Source: CAIZQW01 sp942493055 (lineage in GTDB: Bacteria; Verrucomicrobiota; Kiritimatiellia; RFP12; UBA1067). Taken from it: a stretch of DNA of 64,000 nucleotides. Where the stretch lies: NCBI GenBank assembly GCA_942493055.1, contig OW818680.1, forward strand, positions 3,100,001 to 3,164,000, written 5' to 3'. A model generated the notes under the pieces. That model searched no databases. It was not told where the DNA came from and was given only the letters and a program-made list of their open reading frames with translations. Shown piece by piece: positions 9,782 through 18,010 of this stretch; positions within the stretch are counted from its first letter, which is position 1, and every line of letters begins with the position of its first letter. A program made the translations under genes and the position numbers.

Positions 9782-11284
9782 ATGAAATATGCATTCTCTC
9801 TCCTTACCGCTCTGCTGCTCGCTCCGCTGACTGCGCTTTGCGCCGTGGAAAAAAAGTCCGACCCGGCAAAGCCCAACCTGCTGTTCATCATCACGGACCA
9901 GCAGTTCGCCGACGCAATGAGTTGCCGGATGGGCAAGCAATACATCAACACGCCGGCCATGGACGAACTGGCCTCGCGCGGGCTGCTGTTCACCCGCGCC
10001 TACAGTTCCAACCCGCTTTGCATGCCCTGGCGCAACTCGGTCTTTACCGGGCGCTACCCGCACGAGACGGGCGTGACCCAGAACGCCAAGCCGCAAGTCC
10101 CCATGGACCCGAAGGAGTTGATGTCCCTGGGCAACTATTTCAAGGCCGCCGGCTATGATACGCCTTACGTCGGCAAATGGCACCTTTGCTACCCGGAGAA
10201 CGAACCACAGGCCCACGGCTTCGAGATCATCAAGGCCAAGAGCACCGACGGTAACGATGCCGGGGTCACGGAGGGCGCCCTGAAATTTCTGGCCCGGCCG
10301 CATGACAAGCCGTTTCTGCTGGTGGCGAGTTTTCTGAACCCTCACAACATCTGCGAATGGGCGCGCCGGCTCTCGGGCCGTGACCAGCGCTTGAACTGCG
10401 GTGAGATCGGGAAGCCGCCAGCGCTGGACCAGCTTCCGCCCGCCCCCTTTAACCTGGCGCCGCAGAAGAACGAGCCGGACAGCATGACGCTGATTCGCCG
10501 CGCCGAACAGGTGGAAGACGGGCCGTTTCCCGTCGGCAAGTTCACGGCTGAAGATTGGCGCAAGCATCGCTGGGGCTACTACCGTATGGCCGAGTTGGTG
10601 GACAAAGAAATCGGACGCGTGCTGGAAGCCTTACGTAAGGCGGGCCTGGAGGAGAATACGTTGATCGTGTTCACGTCCGACCACGGCGAATGCGCCGGGG
10701 CGCACGGTTGGAACCAGAAGACAGTGCTTTATGACGAATCAGCGCGCGTGCCACTGATCGTCTCCTGGAAAGGCAAAACATCCGGGGCCATCTCTGACAA
10801 ACTGGTCAACACCGGCGTGGATATCTTGCCCACGATGCTGGAGGCGGCAGGACTGCCCGTGCCCGAGAAACTTCCGGGGCGAAGCCTGTTGCCGCTGGCG
10901 CTGGGCAAGGAAGTGCCTGCCTGGCGCGAATACGTGGTGGCGGAGAACAATTTGTCGCAGACCGGTACCGTGGACGGGATGCGGCCCACGATGGAAGGCC
11001 GGATGGTTCGCACAGACCAATACAAGTATTGCGTGTACAACCGGGGGCAACAGCGGGAATCGCTGGTGGACATGAAGACGGATCCGGGCGAACTTAACAA
11101 CCTCGCCACCGATCCAAAGCATCGCGAGGTTCTGCTGAAACACCGGGAACTGCTCCTGCAGTTCGGCCATGAGCACAACGACCCGCTGGTGGCCGAACTT
11201 CTCGCCGACAACGTCAAGCCCATCCCGTTCACAGCTTCGGAAGCCGAAAAGAATAACCAACAGAAAAAACGACAGAAACGTTAA
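9782..11284 (+). CDS. Secreted type I sulfatase (CMPWR motif)
   Basis: A 500-residue protein with signal peptide MKYAFSLLTALLLAPLTALC. The catalytic motif is CMPWR with Cys80, which fits C-x-P-x-R but uses unusual Met and Trp at the variable positions. FIITDQQ replaces the usual DD-x-G metal site, as in iduronate-sulfatase and choline-sulfatase-like groups. FTSDHGE supplies the later metal ligands. The start is the ATG at 9782; there is no strong Shine-Dalgarno, so translation may depend on the preceding gene, which ends at 9774. The basic tail NNQQKKRQKR closes the protein. Substrate unknown. Confidence 0.9.
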   Translation: MKYAFSLLTALLLAPLTALCAVEKKSDPAKPNLLFIITDQQFADAMSCRMGKQYINTPAMDELASRGLLFTRAYSSNPLCMPWRNSVFTGRYPHETGVTQNAKPQVPMDPKELMSLGNYFKAAGYDTPYVGKWHLCYPENEPQAHGFEIIKAKSTDGNDAGVTEGALKFLARPHDKPFLLVASFLNPHNICEWARRLSGRDQRLNCGEIGKPPALDQLPPAPFNLAPQKNEPDSMTLIRRAEQVEDGPFPVGKFTAEDWRKHRWGYYRMAELVDKEIGRVLEALRKAGLEENTLIVFTSDHGECAGAHGWNQKTVLYDESARVPLIVSWKGKTSGAISDKLVNTGVDILPTMLEAAGLPVPEKLPGRSLLPLALGKEVPAWREYVVAENNLSQTGTVDGMRPTMEGRMVRTDQYKYCVYNRGQQRESLVDMKTDPGELNNLATDPKHREVLLKHRELLLQFGHEHNDPLVAELLADNVKPIPFTASEAEKNNQQKKRQKR

Positions 11285-11286
11285 AG

Positions 11287-12450
11287 ATGAACACATCTAA
11301 GGTTTTCCTGCTCTTCGCCTCGCTTGCCATCCTCAGTGCTCATCCACTGTTGGCTGCGGACCCCGCCGCACCCTCTAACGCAGTTGTCGCTCTGACGGCT
11401 TTCAGCTGGGATCGGGTTCCGCTAAACATCCATTTTGGCAAGCGCAACGCGGACCTGACAGATGCGGAGATTGACTTTGTCGCGTCACACAGCCGGCTGA
11501 TCGCGTTGGAAAAGAGCCATGGCGCGGCCGTACATGGCAGCACGGAGGCTGGGGTTGCGGATACGGCCAAGAGGCTTAAGCAACGCAACCCTTCGGTCAA
11601 GGTGCTCTTCTATCTGAACGCGTTCATCAATTGGCCTGGATATGAGTCGTTCAAGACCTATCGCCCCGAGTGGACCCTGCGCAATGCAGCCGGCGAGATC
11701 GTCAAGCACACCTCCGGCACGCCGCGGCCCGACCCGTCGAACGCGGCCTTCCGCGAATGGTGGTCGGAGGTGGTGGCGGCGGAGTTGAAGCGCGGACCGG
11801 TTGATGGCGTGTTCGTGGATGCCCTGCCACAGGCCCTGACGCCGGGATTGGCCAAGGCGATTGGCGCGGACAAGGCGAAAGCGGTGGTGGCAGGATTGCG
11901 TGAGATGCTTGCGCTCACCAAGAAGAAGATCGGCAAGGATAAGATTCTGCTCGCCAATGGAACGCGCGCCACAGACTTCCGTGAGATTCTCGACTGGGAG
12001 GGTATTGACGGCGTGATGGTCGAACATTTCGCAGCGTTTAAGAGCGACCAACCGGCGGATATCCAAGCGGACCTCGACACGATCTCGCTCGCAGCCGCCA
12101 AAGGCAAGTTTGTCGTGATCAAGGGCTGGCCCGGCTTCAACTGGATGGACACCGAAATGATGAAGCGTCCCTATGCGGAGTTATTGAAGCTGGCCCGCGA
12201 GCGGATCACCTTTCCGCTGGCGTGCTTCCTGGTCGCTGCGCAACCAGGCTCGCACTTCTGCTACTCGTGGGGCTACACAGACCGCCACGGGATGCTCGAT
12301 GCCTATCCGGAGTTCGACAAACCGCTCGGCCCACCCCTCGGCGAGGCGAAGCGAACCGGCTGGACCTACCAGCGCGAGTTTGCCCATGCCTCTGTGTCTG
12401 TGTCTGTGAACCTCGAAACCAAAACCGCCCGCATTGATTGGAAACCATGA
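11287..12450 (+). CDS. Secreted putative glycoside hydrolase (GHL15-like)
   Basis: A 387-residue protein with a signal peptide (to about residue 23). The region VPLNIHFGKRNADLTDAEID, then VLFYLNAFINWPGY, GVFVDALPQ and DWEGIDGVMVEHF, follows the pattern of the hypothetical glycosyl hydrolase 15 group, which has a TIM-barrel fold and is found in glycan-degrading loci. No biochemical activity is established for most of this group, so the role is inferred. It follows the sulfatase by two bases and its stop overlaps a possible ATG at 12447, so it belongs to the same transcript. The likely acids are in VFVDA and WEGIDGVM. Confidence 0.65.
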   Translation: MNTSKVFLLFASLAILSAHPLLAADPAAPSNAVVALTAFSWDRVPLNIHFGKRNADLTDAEIDFVASHSRLIALEKSHGAAVHGSTEAGVADTAKRLKQRNPSVKVLFYLNAFINWPGYESFKTYRPEWTLRNAAGEIVKHTSGTPRPDPSNAAFREWWSEVVAAELKRGPVDGVFVDALPQALTPGLAKAIGADKAKAVVAGLREMLALTKKKIGKDKILLANGTRATDFREILDWEGIDGVMVEHFAAFKSDQPADIQADLDTISLAAAKGKFVVIKGWPGFNWMDTEMMKRPYAELLKLARERITFPLACFLVAAQPGSHFCYSWGYTDRHGMLDAYPEFDKPLGPPLGEAKRTGWTYQREFAHASVSVSVNLETKTARIDWKP

Positions 12451-12632
12451 AATACACCTTGCCTCTAACTTCAAGTTTTTGCCCACGGAATACACGGAAA
12501 AACACGGAAAAATTATTATTCACGGCTCAGCACAGCTTCGCCCTCCATGCCCAATACTGCTCCGCAAGCTGGAGGGCGAGACTGTGGCGAGCCGTCTTTA
12601 TCAACTGTCGTTCGCGTGGTTCGCGCTATTCG
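12451..12632. repeat. Repeat-filled gap: period-9 array and inverted repeat
   Basis: The gap before the next sulfatase is made of repeats. At 12484-12512 the unit CACGGAAnA recurs at 9-10 base spacing; the same stretch, including TTTGCCCACGGAATAC, occurs in inverted orientation at 27866-27905. At 12540-12577, GCCCTCCA and TGGAGGGC form perfect 8-base arms. The frame of the downstream sulfatase stays open through this stretch, but the translation is not protein-like. Confidence 0.6.
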
Positions 12633-14135
12633 ATGCTAAAAAAGTTACTCCTCTCGTTTATTCCCGCTTTGCGGGCTGCGGGTTTACCCATGATTGCCAC
12701 CCTATTACTCGCTCCGCTGGCTACATTGCATGCCGCAGCTGTGCCGAACCAGAAGCCCAACATTCTCTTCGTCATTGCAGACGATGCCTCGCCGCATTTC
12801 GGCCAGGCCTATGGCTGCGCGTGGGTGAAGACGCCGAACATTGACCGGCTCGCCCGCAACGGGCTGGTGTTCGACAACGCGTACACGCCGACGGCCAAGT
12901 GTGCCCCATCGCGCTCGGCCATCCTGACGGGGCGCAATCCGTGGCAACTGGAGGAAGCCGCGAATCACCAGTCGCAGTTCCCCGTGAAGTTCGTGGCGTT
13001 CAGCGAGGCGTTGAGCCAGGCCGGCATCCGTGTCGCCGGCCACGGAAAAATCTGGGGGCCGGGTTCCGCGCTGACGGCCAATGGCACCCCGCGCTCGTTC
13101 GGATTCAACGCCGACACCAACGTAAAGAACTTCGAAACGTTTCTGAAGTCGCGTCCCGCTGGAACGCCCTTCTTCTACTGGTTCGGAAGCCACAACCCGC
13201 ATCGCGCCTACAAGAAGGATTCCGGCATCGCGGCGGGCAAGAAGATTTCCGACATTGACCGTGTGCCGCGCATCTGGCCCGACAACGAAACGGTTCGCCG
13301 AGACATGCTGGACTATGCGGTTGAGGTCGAGGCGTTCGACACGGAGGTGGGGACGCTGTTGCAGGCGCTTGACGCGAGTGGCGAAGCAACGAACACGCTG
13401 GTGATCGTCACCTCGGACAACGGCATGCCCTTCCCACGATCAAAGGGGCACAACTATGACATTGCGAACCGCGAGCCACTGGTCGCTTGCTGGCCGGCGG
13501 GGATCGCCAAGCCGGGGCGCCGCGTCGCGGAGTTCGTCAGCTTTATTGATTTGGCGCCGACGTTCCTCGACCTGCTGGGCGTGGACGGCGCGAAGGCAGG
13601 GATGTCGCCCATCACGGGCCGCAGCTTCGCCAACATATTGCGGGGGGAAACGGATCCATCGCGCAGTTTCGTGATCCTCGGTCGCGAGCGGAATGACGTG
13701 CTGGCGCGGCCGGGAACGCCATCGGGCCTTGGCTATCCCGTGCGCGTGATCCGCGAGGGCGATCTCTTCTACATCCACAACTTCGCCCCGGACCGCTGGC
13801 CGTGCGGAAATACCGACCTCGGCCTGAAGGACACCGACGCCAGCCCCACGAAATCGTTCATCAACGAACTCGGCGAGAGTGACCGCTTCTGGCAGATGTC
13901 CTTCGGAAAACGCCCGCAGGTCGAACTCTTCGATCTGGGGAAAGACCCCGACTGCGTCATCAACGTCGCGAATGATGCGGCCTATGCCACAAAGGTAACC
14001 GCGCTGCGCGAGAAACTCTTCGTTGAACTGAAGAAGCAAGGCGACCCGCGCATCCTCGGCAAAGGCGATCTCTTCGACAACTACGATTCGCCAACAAAAG
14101 CCAAGACAACGAGACAGAAGAAGGAGAAGAAGTGA
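12633..14135 (+). CDS. Secreted type I sulfatase with repeat-eroded start
   Basis: A sulfatase with CAPSR (Cys90 counted from the ATG at 12633) and SAILTGR; FVIADDASPHF and VTSDNGMPF supply the metal-binding regions. The start is uncertain. An ATG at 12447 overlaps the previous stop but reads through repeats, 12633 gives MLKKLLLSFIPALRAAGLP before the signal peptide, and 12690 gives MIATLLLAPLATLHAA, matching the leader of its neighbours. None has a convincing Shine-Dalgarno. The part encoding SFIPALRAAGL is itself a short repeat found inverted at 15921-15958. The C-terminal tail is basic (AKTTRQKKEKK). The next sulfatase follows after two bases. Confidence 0.85.
   Translation: MLKKLLLSFIPALRAAGLPMIATLLLAPLATLHAAAVPNQKPNILFVIADDASPHFGQAYGCAWVKTPNIDRLARNGLVFDNAYTPTAKCAPSRSAILTGRNPWQLEEAANHQSQFPVKFVAFSEALSQAGIRVAGHGKIWGPGSALTANGTPRSFGFNADTNVKNFETFLKSRPAGTPFFYWFGSHNPHRAYKKDSGIAAGKKISDIDRVPRIWPDNETVRRDMLDYAVEVEAFDTEVGTLLQALDASGEATNTLVIVTSDNGMPFPRSKGHNYDIANREPLVACWPAGIAKPGRRVAEFVSFIDLAPTFLDLLGVDGAKAGMSPITGRSFANILRGETDPSRSFVILGRERNDVLARPGTPSGLGYPVRVIREGDLFYIHNFAPDRWPCGNTDLGLKDTDASPTKSFINELGESDRFWQMSFGKRPQVELFDLGKDPDCVINVANDAAYATKVTALREKLFVELKKQGDPRILGKGDLFDNYDSPTKAKTTRQKKEKK
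12644..12682 (+). repeat. Short hairpin repeat at the sulfatase start (copy 1)
   Basis: The core TCGTTTATTCCCGC is followed by a CCCGC-TTT-GCGGG hairpin. The same core with a CCGC-AGA-GCGG hairpin lies on the opposite strand at 15921-15958. It looks like a REP-type element that has become part of the coding start. Confidence 0.5.
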
Positions 14136-14137
14136 AC

Positions 14138-15808
14138 ATGCAACACACAAACACAGTCCTCATCGCTTTGTTGCTGGCGCCACTGGCCGTGCTCCACGCT
14201 GCTGATGCGACGAAGCCCGACAAACGCCCCAACGTCATCTTCATCCTCACCGACGATCAGGGTTGGAACGACGCGCATTTTGCCGGGCATCCGTATGTGA
14301 AGACGCCGAACCTCGACACGTTAGCGAGCCAGAGCACGTGGTTCCGGCAATTCTATGTCGCGGCCACGGTCTGTTCGCCAAGCCGGGCAGCGTTCATGAC
14401 GTCGCACGTTCCGGCGCGACATTTCGTGCACGGTCATTTTGCGCCACATGAGCAGAATGCGGCGCGCTCGATGCCGGACTGGCTTGATCCGAAGGTCACC
14501 ACGCTGCCGAAGCTGCTGAAGTCAGCCGGCTACGCCACCGCTCATTTTGGAAAATGGCATCTCGGCAGCGGGCCGGACGCTCCGCCGCCGGAGGCCTACG
14601 GCATCGATGTCTCGCGCACGACCGTCTCAAACGGAAGATCTTTTGACGAGGTGAAGGATCCATACTTCTGGGCGAAGTCCACGGGCCTGATCGTGGATGA
14701 AACGATCAAATTCATTAAGGAGCACAAAGATAGCCCGTTCTATGTGAATGTGTGGACGCTGCTGCCGCACGCGACGCTGAAGCCGACCCCGGAGCAATTG
14801 AAGGTTTATGAAGATCTCGCGCCCAAGCCGAACGATCCCGGGTTTGGTCCATGGATGCAGAAGTATTTGGCAGACGCGAAGGATTTGAAAAGCCAGATGC
14901 AGGTCTTCTGCGCGTCGCTCACGGATCTGGACACGCAACTCGGCCGCCTCTTCGCCGCGCTCGACGAGATGAAACTTGCGAACGACACCATCATCTTTTT
15001 CTCCAGCGACAACGGCGCGGAAGATTACCGCATCAATAACGCGGCGAACGCCGGCGTCGGCAACATCGGTCCCCTTCGCGCGCGCAAGCGCAGCATGTAT
15101 GAAGGGGGCATTCGCACCTTCGGTCTCGTGCGCTGGCCAGGACACGTCCCTGCGGGAACACGGGACGAGACGAGCATCATCGCGGGCGTGGATTTCCTGC
15201 CGACGATTTGCAAGCTCACCAACGTGCCTCTGCCGGAAAATCTTCAACCCGACGGTGAGGACGTGAGCGACATCTGGCTCGGCAAACCGCGCGCTCGGAC
15301 GAAGCCGCTGCATTGGGAATGGCTCTTCAACGTGCAGGGCGCGGACTACACACCGCCGATGCTTACGGTGCGCGATGGCGACTGGAAACTTTTTGTGAAT
15401 CACAATGGCAATGGGGCGCAACTTTTCAACATTCCGCAGGACATCAGCGAAGAGCATGACGTCGCTGCAGCGAATCCTGAGATTGTGAAATCGCTCACGG
15501 TCAAGGCACTCGCGTGGGCGAAGTCATTGCCGCCGAGTCCGGCTCGCGACGACGCCGCTGCGACCGGAAAACCGCAAGATAACGGCCGTGCGAAGAAGAC
15601 GCCGACCGTGCAAACACAAAAGCCCGGCCCTGATCGCGCTACGATATTCAAGCAGAAGGACACGAATCACGACAGCAAGCTCACGCTTGAGGAATATCTC
15701 CACAAATTTCCCGATGAGGCCGAGGGGCGTCGTCGCTTTCCGACCTTTGACGCCAATCACGACGGCGTTTTGACCGAAGATGAATTTGTGAAAGCTGGAA
15801 AACCCTAA
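14138..15808 (+). CDS. Secreted type I sulfatase with C-terminal EF-hand pair
   Basis: A 556-residue protein starting at 14138, with AAGGAG placed about 11 bases upstream. Signal peptide MQHTNTVLIALLLAPLAVLHAA, then FILTDDQGW, CSPSR (Cys79) and FFSSDNGAEDY define an active sulfatase. A linker rich in Lys, Pro and Thr leads to two EF-hand loops, DTNHDSKLTLEE (about residues 508-519) and DANHDGVLTEDE (about 538-549), which keep the 1-3-5-12 calcium ligands. The loops could bind calcium, stabilise the enzyme or mediate a protein contact; a dockerin is possible but two short loops alone do not prove it. The only sulfatase of the eleven with this extension. Confidence 0.9.
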   Translation: MQHTNTVLIALLLAPLAVLHAADATKPDKRPNVIFILTDDQGWNDAHFAGHPYVKTPNLDTLASQSTWFRQFYVAATVCSPSRAAFMTSHVPARHFVHGHFAPHEQNAARSMPDWLDPKVTTLPKLLKSAGYATAHFGKWHLGSGPDAPPPEAYGIDVSRTTVSNGRSFDEVKDPYFWAKSTGLIVDETIKFIKEHKDSPFYVNVWTLLPHATLKPTPEQLKVYEDLAPKPNDPGFGPWMQKYLADAKDLKSQMQVFCASLTDLDTQLGRLFAALDEMKLANDTIIFFSSDNGAEDYRINNAANAGVGNIGPLRARKRSMYEGGIRTFGLVRWPGHVPAGTRDETSIIAGVDFLPTICKLTNVPLPENLQPDGEDVSDIWLGKPRARTKPLHWEWLFNVQGADYTPPMLTVRDGDWKLFVNHNGNGAQLFNIPQDISEEHDVAAANPEIVKSLTVKALAWAKSLPPSPARDDAAATGKPQDNGRAKKTPTVQTQKPGPDRATIFKQKDTNHDSKLTLEEYLHKFPDEAEGRRRFPTFDANHDGVLTEDEFVKAGKP

Positions 15809-15810
15809 CC

Positions 15811-15864
15811 GTGAAAACATTTCCAATTCTCACCGCCTTACTGCTGTCCCCACTGCGCATGTGA
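15811..15864 (+). pseudogene. Orphan signal-peptide start of a lost sulfatase-type gene
   Basis: A GTG two bases after the previous stop begins a 17-residue frame, MKTFPILTALLLSPLRM, ended by TGA. TALLLSPL matches the hydrophobic cores of nearby signal peptides (TALLLAPL at 9782, ASLLLSPL at 3368), and the first codons resemble the stretch just before 28001. The leader-repeat copy at 15868 begins directly after it. This looks like the 5' end of another exported protein whose body was removed by recombination. Confidence 0.5.
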
Positions 15865-16188
15865 GTTGATATACTCGGCAATATAGTGTAGTCTATGACG
15901 TTCTTTCTAACATTACTAAGCCCCGTCGTCCGCAGAGCGGGAATAAACGAGGTGGTAATTTTTTTTCTCACAGAGGCACAGAGCGCACAGAGGAGAATTT
16001 TTTTCGACAGGATTTGCAGGATTGAGAGGATTGAGAGTTTTTTACCGCAAAGAACGCATAGAACACACAGAAAAGAGATATGTTCAGATGAAGGAAACAA
16101 AGCTTTTAGAATTTGATCTTTGCGATCTTTGTGTTCTTTGTGGTTAAATTTATCACTTTATAGGTAAGCGATTGAAAGGATTGAGACG
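15865..16188. repeat. Intergenic repeat cluster (leader repeat copy 2, hairpin copy 2, period-9 arrays)
   Basis: A diverged leader-repeat copy lies at 15868-15920, directly followed by the inverted hairpin element at 15921-15958. Then come period-8/9 arrays: CACAGAG units at 15970-15995, AGGATTGAG units at 16015-16040, ATAGAACAC-type units at 16048-16075, and GATCTTTGC/GTTCTTTGT units at 16119-16146. Similar simple arrays are common between genes in environmental bacterial genomes. I see no gene here apart from the leader of the sulfatase at 16189. Confidence 0.65.
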
Positions 16189-17805
16189 ATGAAACGACTG
16201 TTTGCTGTGATAACCCTATTGCTGACAACCTTGCCTGCTGTTGTGCAGGCCGCAGAAAACACTTCTTCAAAACCCAACATCATCGTCATCCTGGTCGACG
16301 ACATGGGATACTCGGACCTCAGCTGCTATGGCAGCGAAATCCCGACGCCCAATCTCGACGGCCTCGCACAGAACGGTCTGCGCTTCACACAATTCTATAA
16401 CACAGGCCGCTGCTGTCCCACGCGCGCCTCGCTCCTGACCGGACTCTATCCGCACCAGGCCGGCATCGGCCACATGACCGAGAACAACAACTTGCCCGGC
16501 TATCAGGGCCGACTCAATGACACCTGCGTGACCATGGCCGAGGTGCTGAAGCCAGCAGGCTATTTCACCGCCATGACCGGTAAATGGCATGTGGGACAGA
16601 ATCAAGGGGTGGTCCCGTGGGAGCGCGGTTTTGACCGCAGCCTCAATGCGCCAGCCGGCGGATTTTATTATGGCGTAGGGGAAAGGGCGAAGTTGTTCCT
16701 GAATGGCAAGGAGTTAGCCAATGATGATCCTTGTCTGCCGAAGAACTGGTATACCACCGATCTCTGGACCCAGTACGGCATCAAATTCATTGATGAAGCG
16801 CTGGCGGAGAAGAAGCCCTTCTTCCTCTATCTCGCGCACAATGCGCCGCACTTCCCCCTCCAGGCGCCTGCCGTAGACATCGCCAAGTTCCGTCATGGCG
16901 TCTACACCAATGGCTGGGACACGCTGCGTGCCGCACGCTACGAGCGCCAGAAGGCCATGGGCCTGATCGACCCCGCCTGGAAGCTCACACCGCGCGCCGC
17001 TGACGTCAAGCCCTGGGATTCGCTCACGTCTACGGAGAAGGATCGTTTCGATAACATCATGGCCATCTATGCTGCGTGCGTCTGGCACATGGACAAATCG
17101 ATCGGAGATCTCGTCGCCGCGCTCAAGCAGCGCAACGTGCTGGACAACACGCTGATCCTCTTCATGAGCGACAATGGCGGAAACGCAGAAGCCGGACCCA
17201 ACGGCAAATTGAACGGCACCAACCCGGGCGGCCCTGGAAGCGATGTCTTCTGCGGAGAGTCCTGGGCCAATCTGGAGAACACGCCCAACCGCCTCTACAA
17301 ACATTTCAACCACGAAGGCGGCGTGAGTACGCCGCTGATCGCGCATTACCCTGCCGGCATTTCAGCGAAGGGCGAATTCCGCACGCAGCCCGGACATCTC
17401 GTAGACATCATGGCCACAGTCGCAGACTTCGGTGGCGCGACCTATCCGAAGGAATTCAAGGGGAAAGCCATTCAGTCCATGGAAGGCCGCAGCCTGCGTC
17501 CAGCCTTTGCCAACCAGCCGATTGAGCGCGAAGCGATCTATTGGGAGCACGAAGGCAACGCGGCCGTGCGCGTCAACGACTGGAAACTTGTCCGCCGCGG
17601 ACGCAACGGCGTTTGGGAGCTGTACGATCTCAAGGCCGACCGCACCGAGTTGAACAATCTGGCCTCGGCCCAACCCGAGCGCGTCCAGCAAATGACCACC
17701 CTCTGGAACACCTGGGCCACACGCGCCAATGTCGTCCCAGGTCCGCAAGACCAGAACAAGGGCGCTTCAACCCCCAAGAAGGGCAACAAGAAAAAGGCGA
17801 AGTAA
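16189..17805 (+). CDS. Secreted arylsulfatase-type sulfatase (CCPTR motif)
   Basis: A 538-residue protein with signal peptide MKRLFAVITLLLTTLPAVVQAA. VILVDDMGYSDLSCYG, GRCCPTRASLLTG (formylglycine precursor Cys75) and FMSDNGGNAE are textbook arylsulfatase A/B-type motifs, and TGKWHVG is present. The start is supported by GAAAGGA upstream; the stretch from the ribosome-binding site to the seventh codon is almost identical to that of the gene at 8254. The tail is basic (TPKKGNKKKAK). It acts outside the cytoplasm on sulfate esters; substrate not predictable. It is the last sulfatase before the defence island. Confidence 0.93.
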   Translation: MKRLFAVITLLLTTLPAVVQAAENTSSKPNIIVILVDDMGYSDLSCYGSEIPTPNLDGLAQNGLRFTQFYNTGRCCPTRASLLTGLYPHQAGIGHMTENNNLPGYQGRLNDTCVTMAEVLKPAGYFTAMTGKWHVGQNQGVVPWERGFDRSLNAPAGGFYYGVGERAKLFLNGKELANDDPCLPKNWYTTDLWTQYGIKFIDEALAEKKPFFLYLAHNAPHFPLQAPAVDIAKFRHGVYTNGWDTLRAARYERQKAMGLIDPAWKLTPRAADVKPWDSLTSTEKDRFDNIMAIYAACVWHMDKSIGDLVAALKQRNVLDNTLILFMSDNGGNAEAGPNGKLNGTNPGGPGSDVFCGESWANLENTPNRLYKHFNHEGGVSTPLIAHYPAGISAKGEFRTQPGHLVDIMATVADFGGATYPKEFKGKAIQSMEGRSLRPAFANQPIEREAIYWEHEGNAAVRVNDWKLVRRGRNGVWELYDLKADRTELNNLASAQPERVQQMTTLWNTWATRANVVPGPQDQNKGASTPKKGNKKKAK

Positions 17806-17842
17806 TTGCTGCTGGGTGCGGCGAGTAAGGCAAGTTTTCGAG

Positions 17843-17869
17843 GGTCGTCCGGCAGTCGCCGGACCGACC
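17843..17869. other. Strong hairpin at the left edge of the defence island
   Basis: GGTCGTCCGGC and GCCGGACCGACC pair with one bulged base around a 4-base loop (AGTC). It lies 38 bases after the sulfatase stop. No T-run follows, so it is either a factor-assisted terminator or a repeat element. The rest of 17870-18010 is plain and AT-richer, with the HsdR ribosome-binding site at its end. Confidence 0.45.
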
Positions 17870-18010
17870 GATGGCACGGGTGTCTGTACCAAGTGTCCAG
17901 TTTCAAGTTTCAAGGTAATATCTTTTCCCTTGTTCAAAAAAGACGGAAGATGTAAAATGCAACCCAATTGAAATATGTTGCCTGACGAACCGTCCAAACA
18001 AGGAGTCTGA

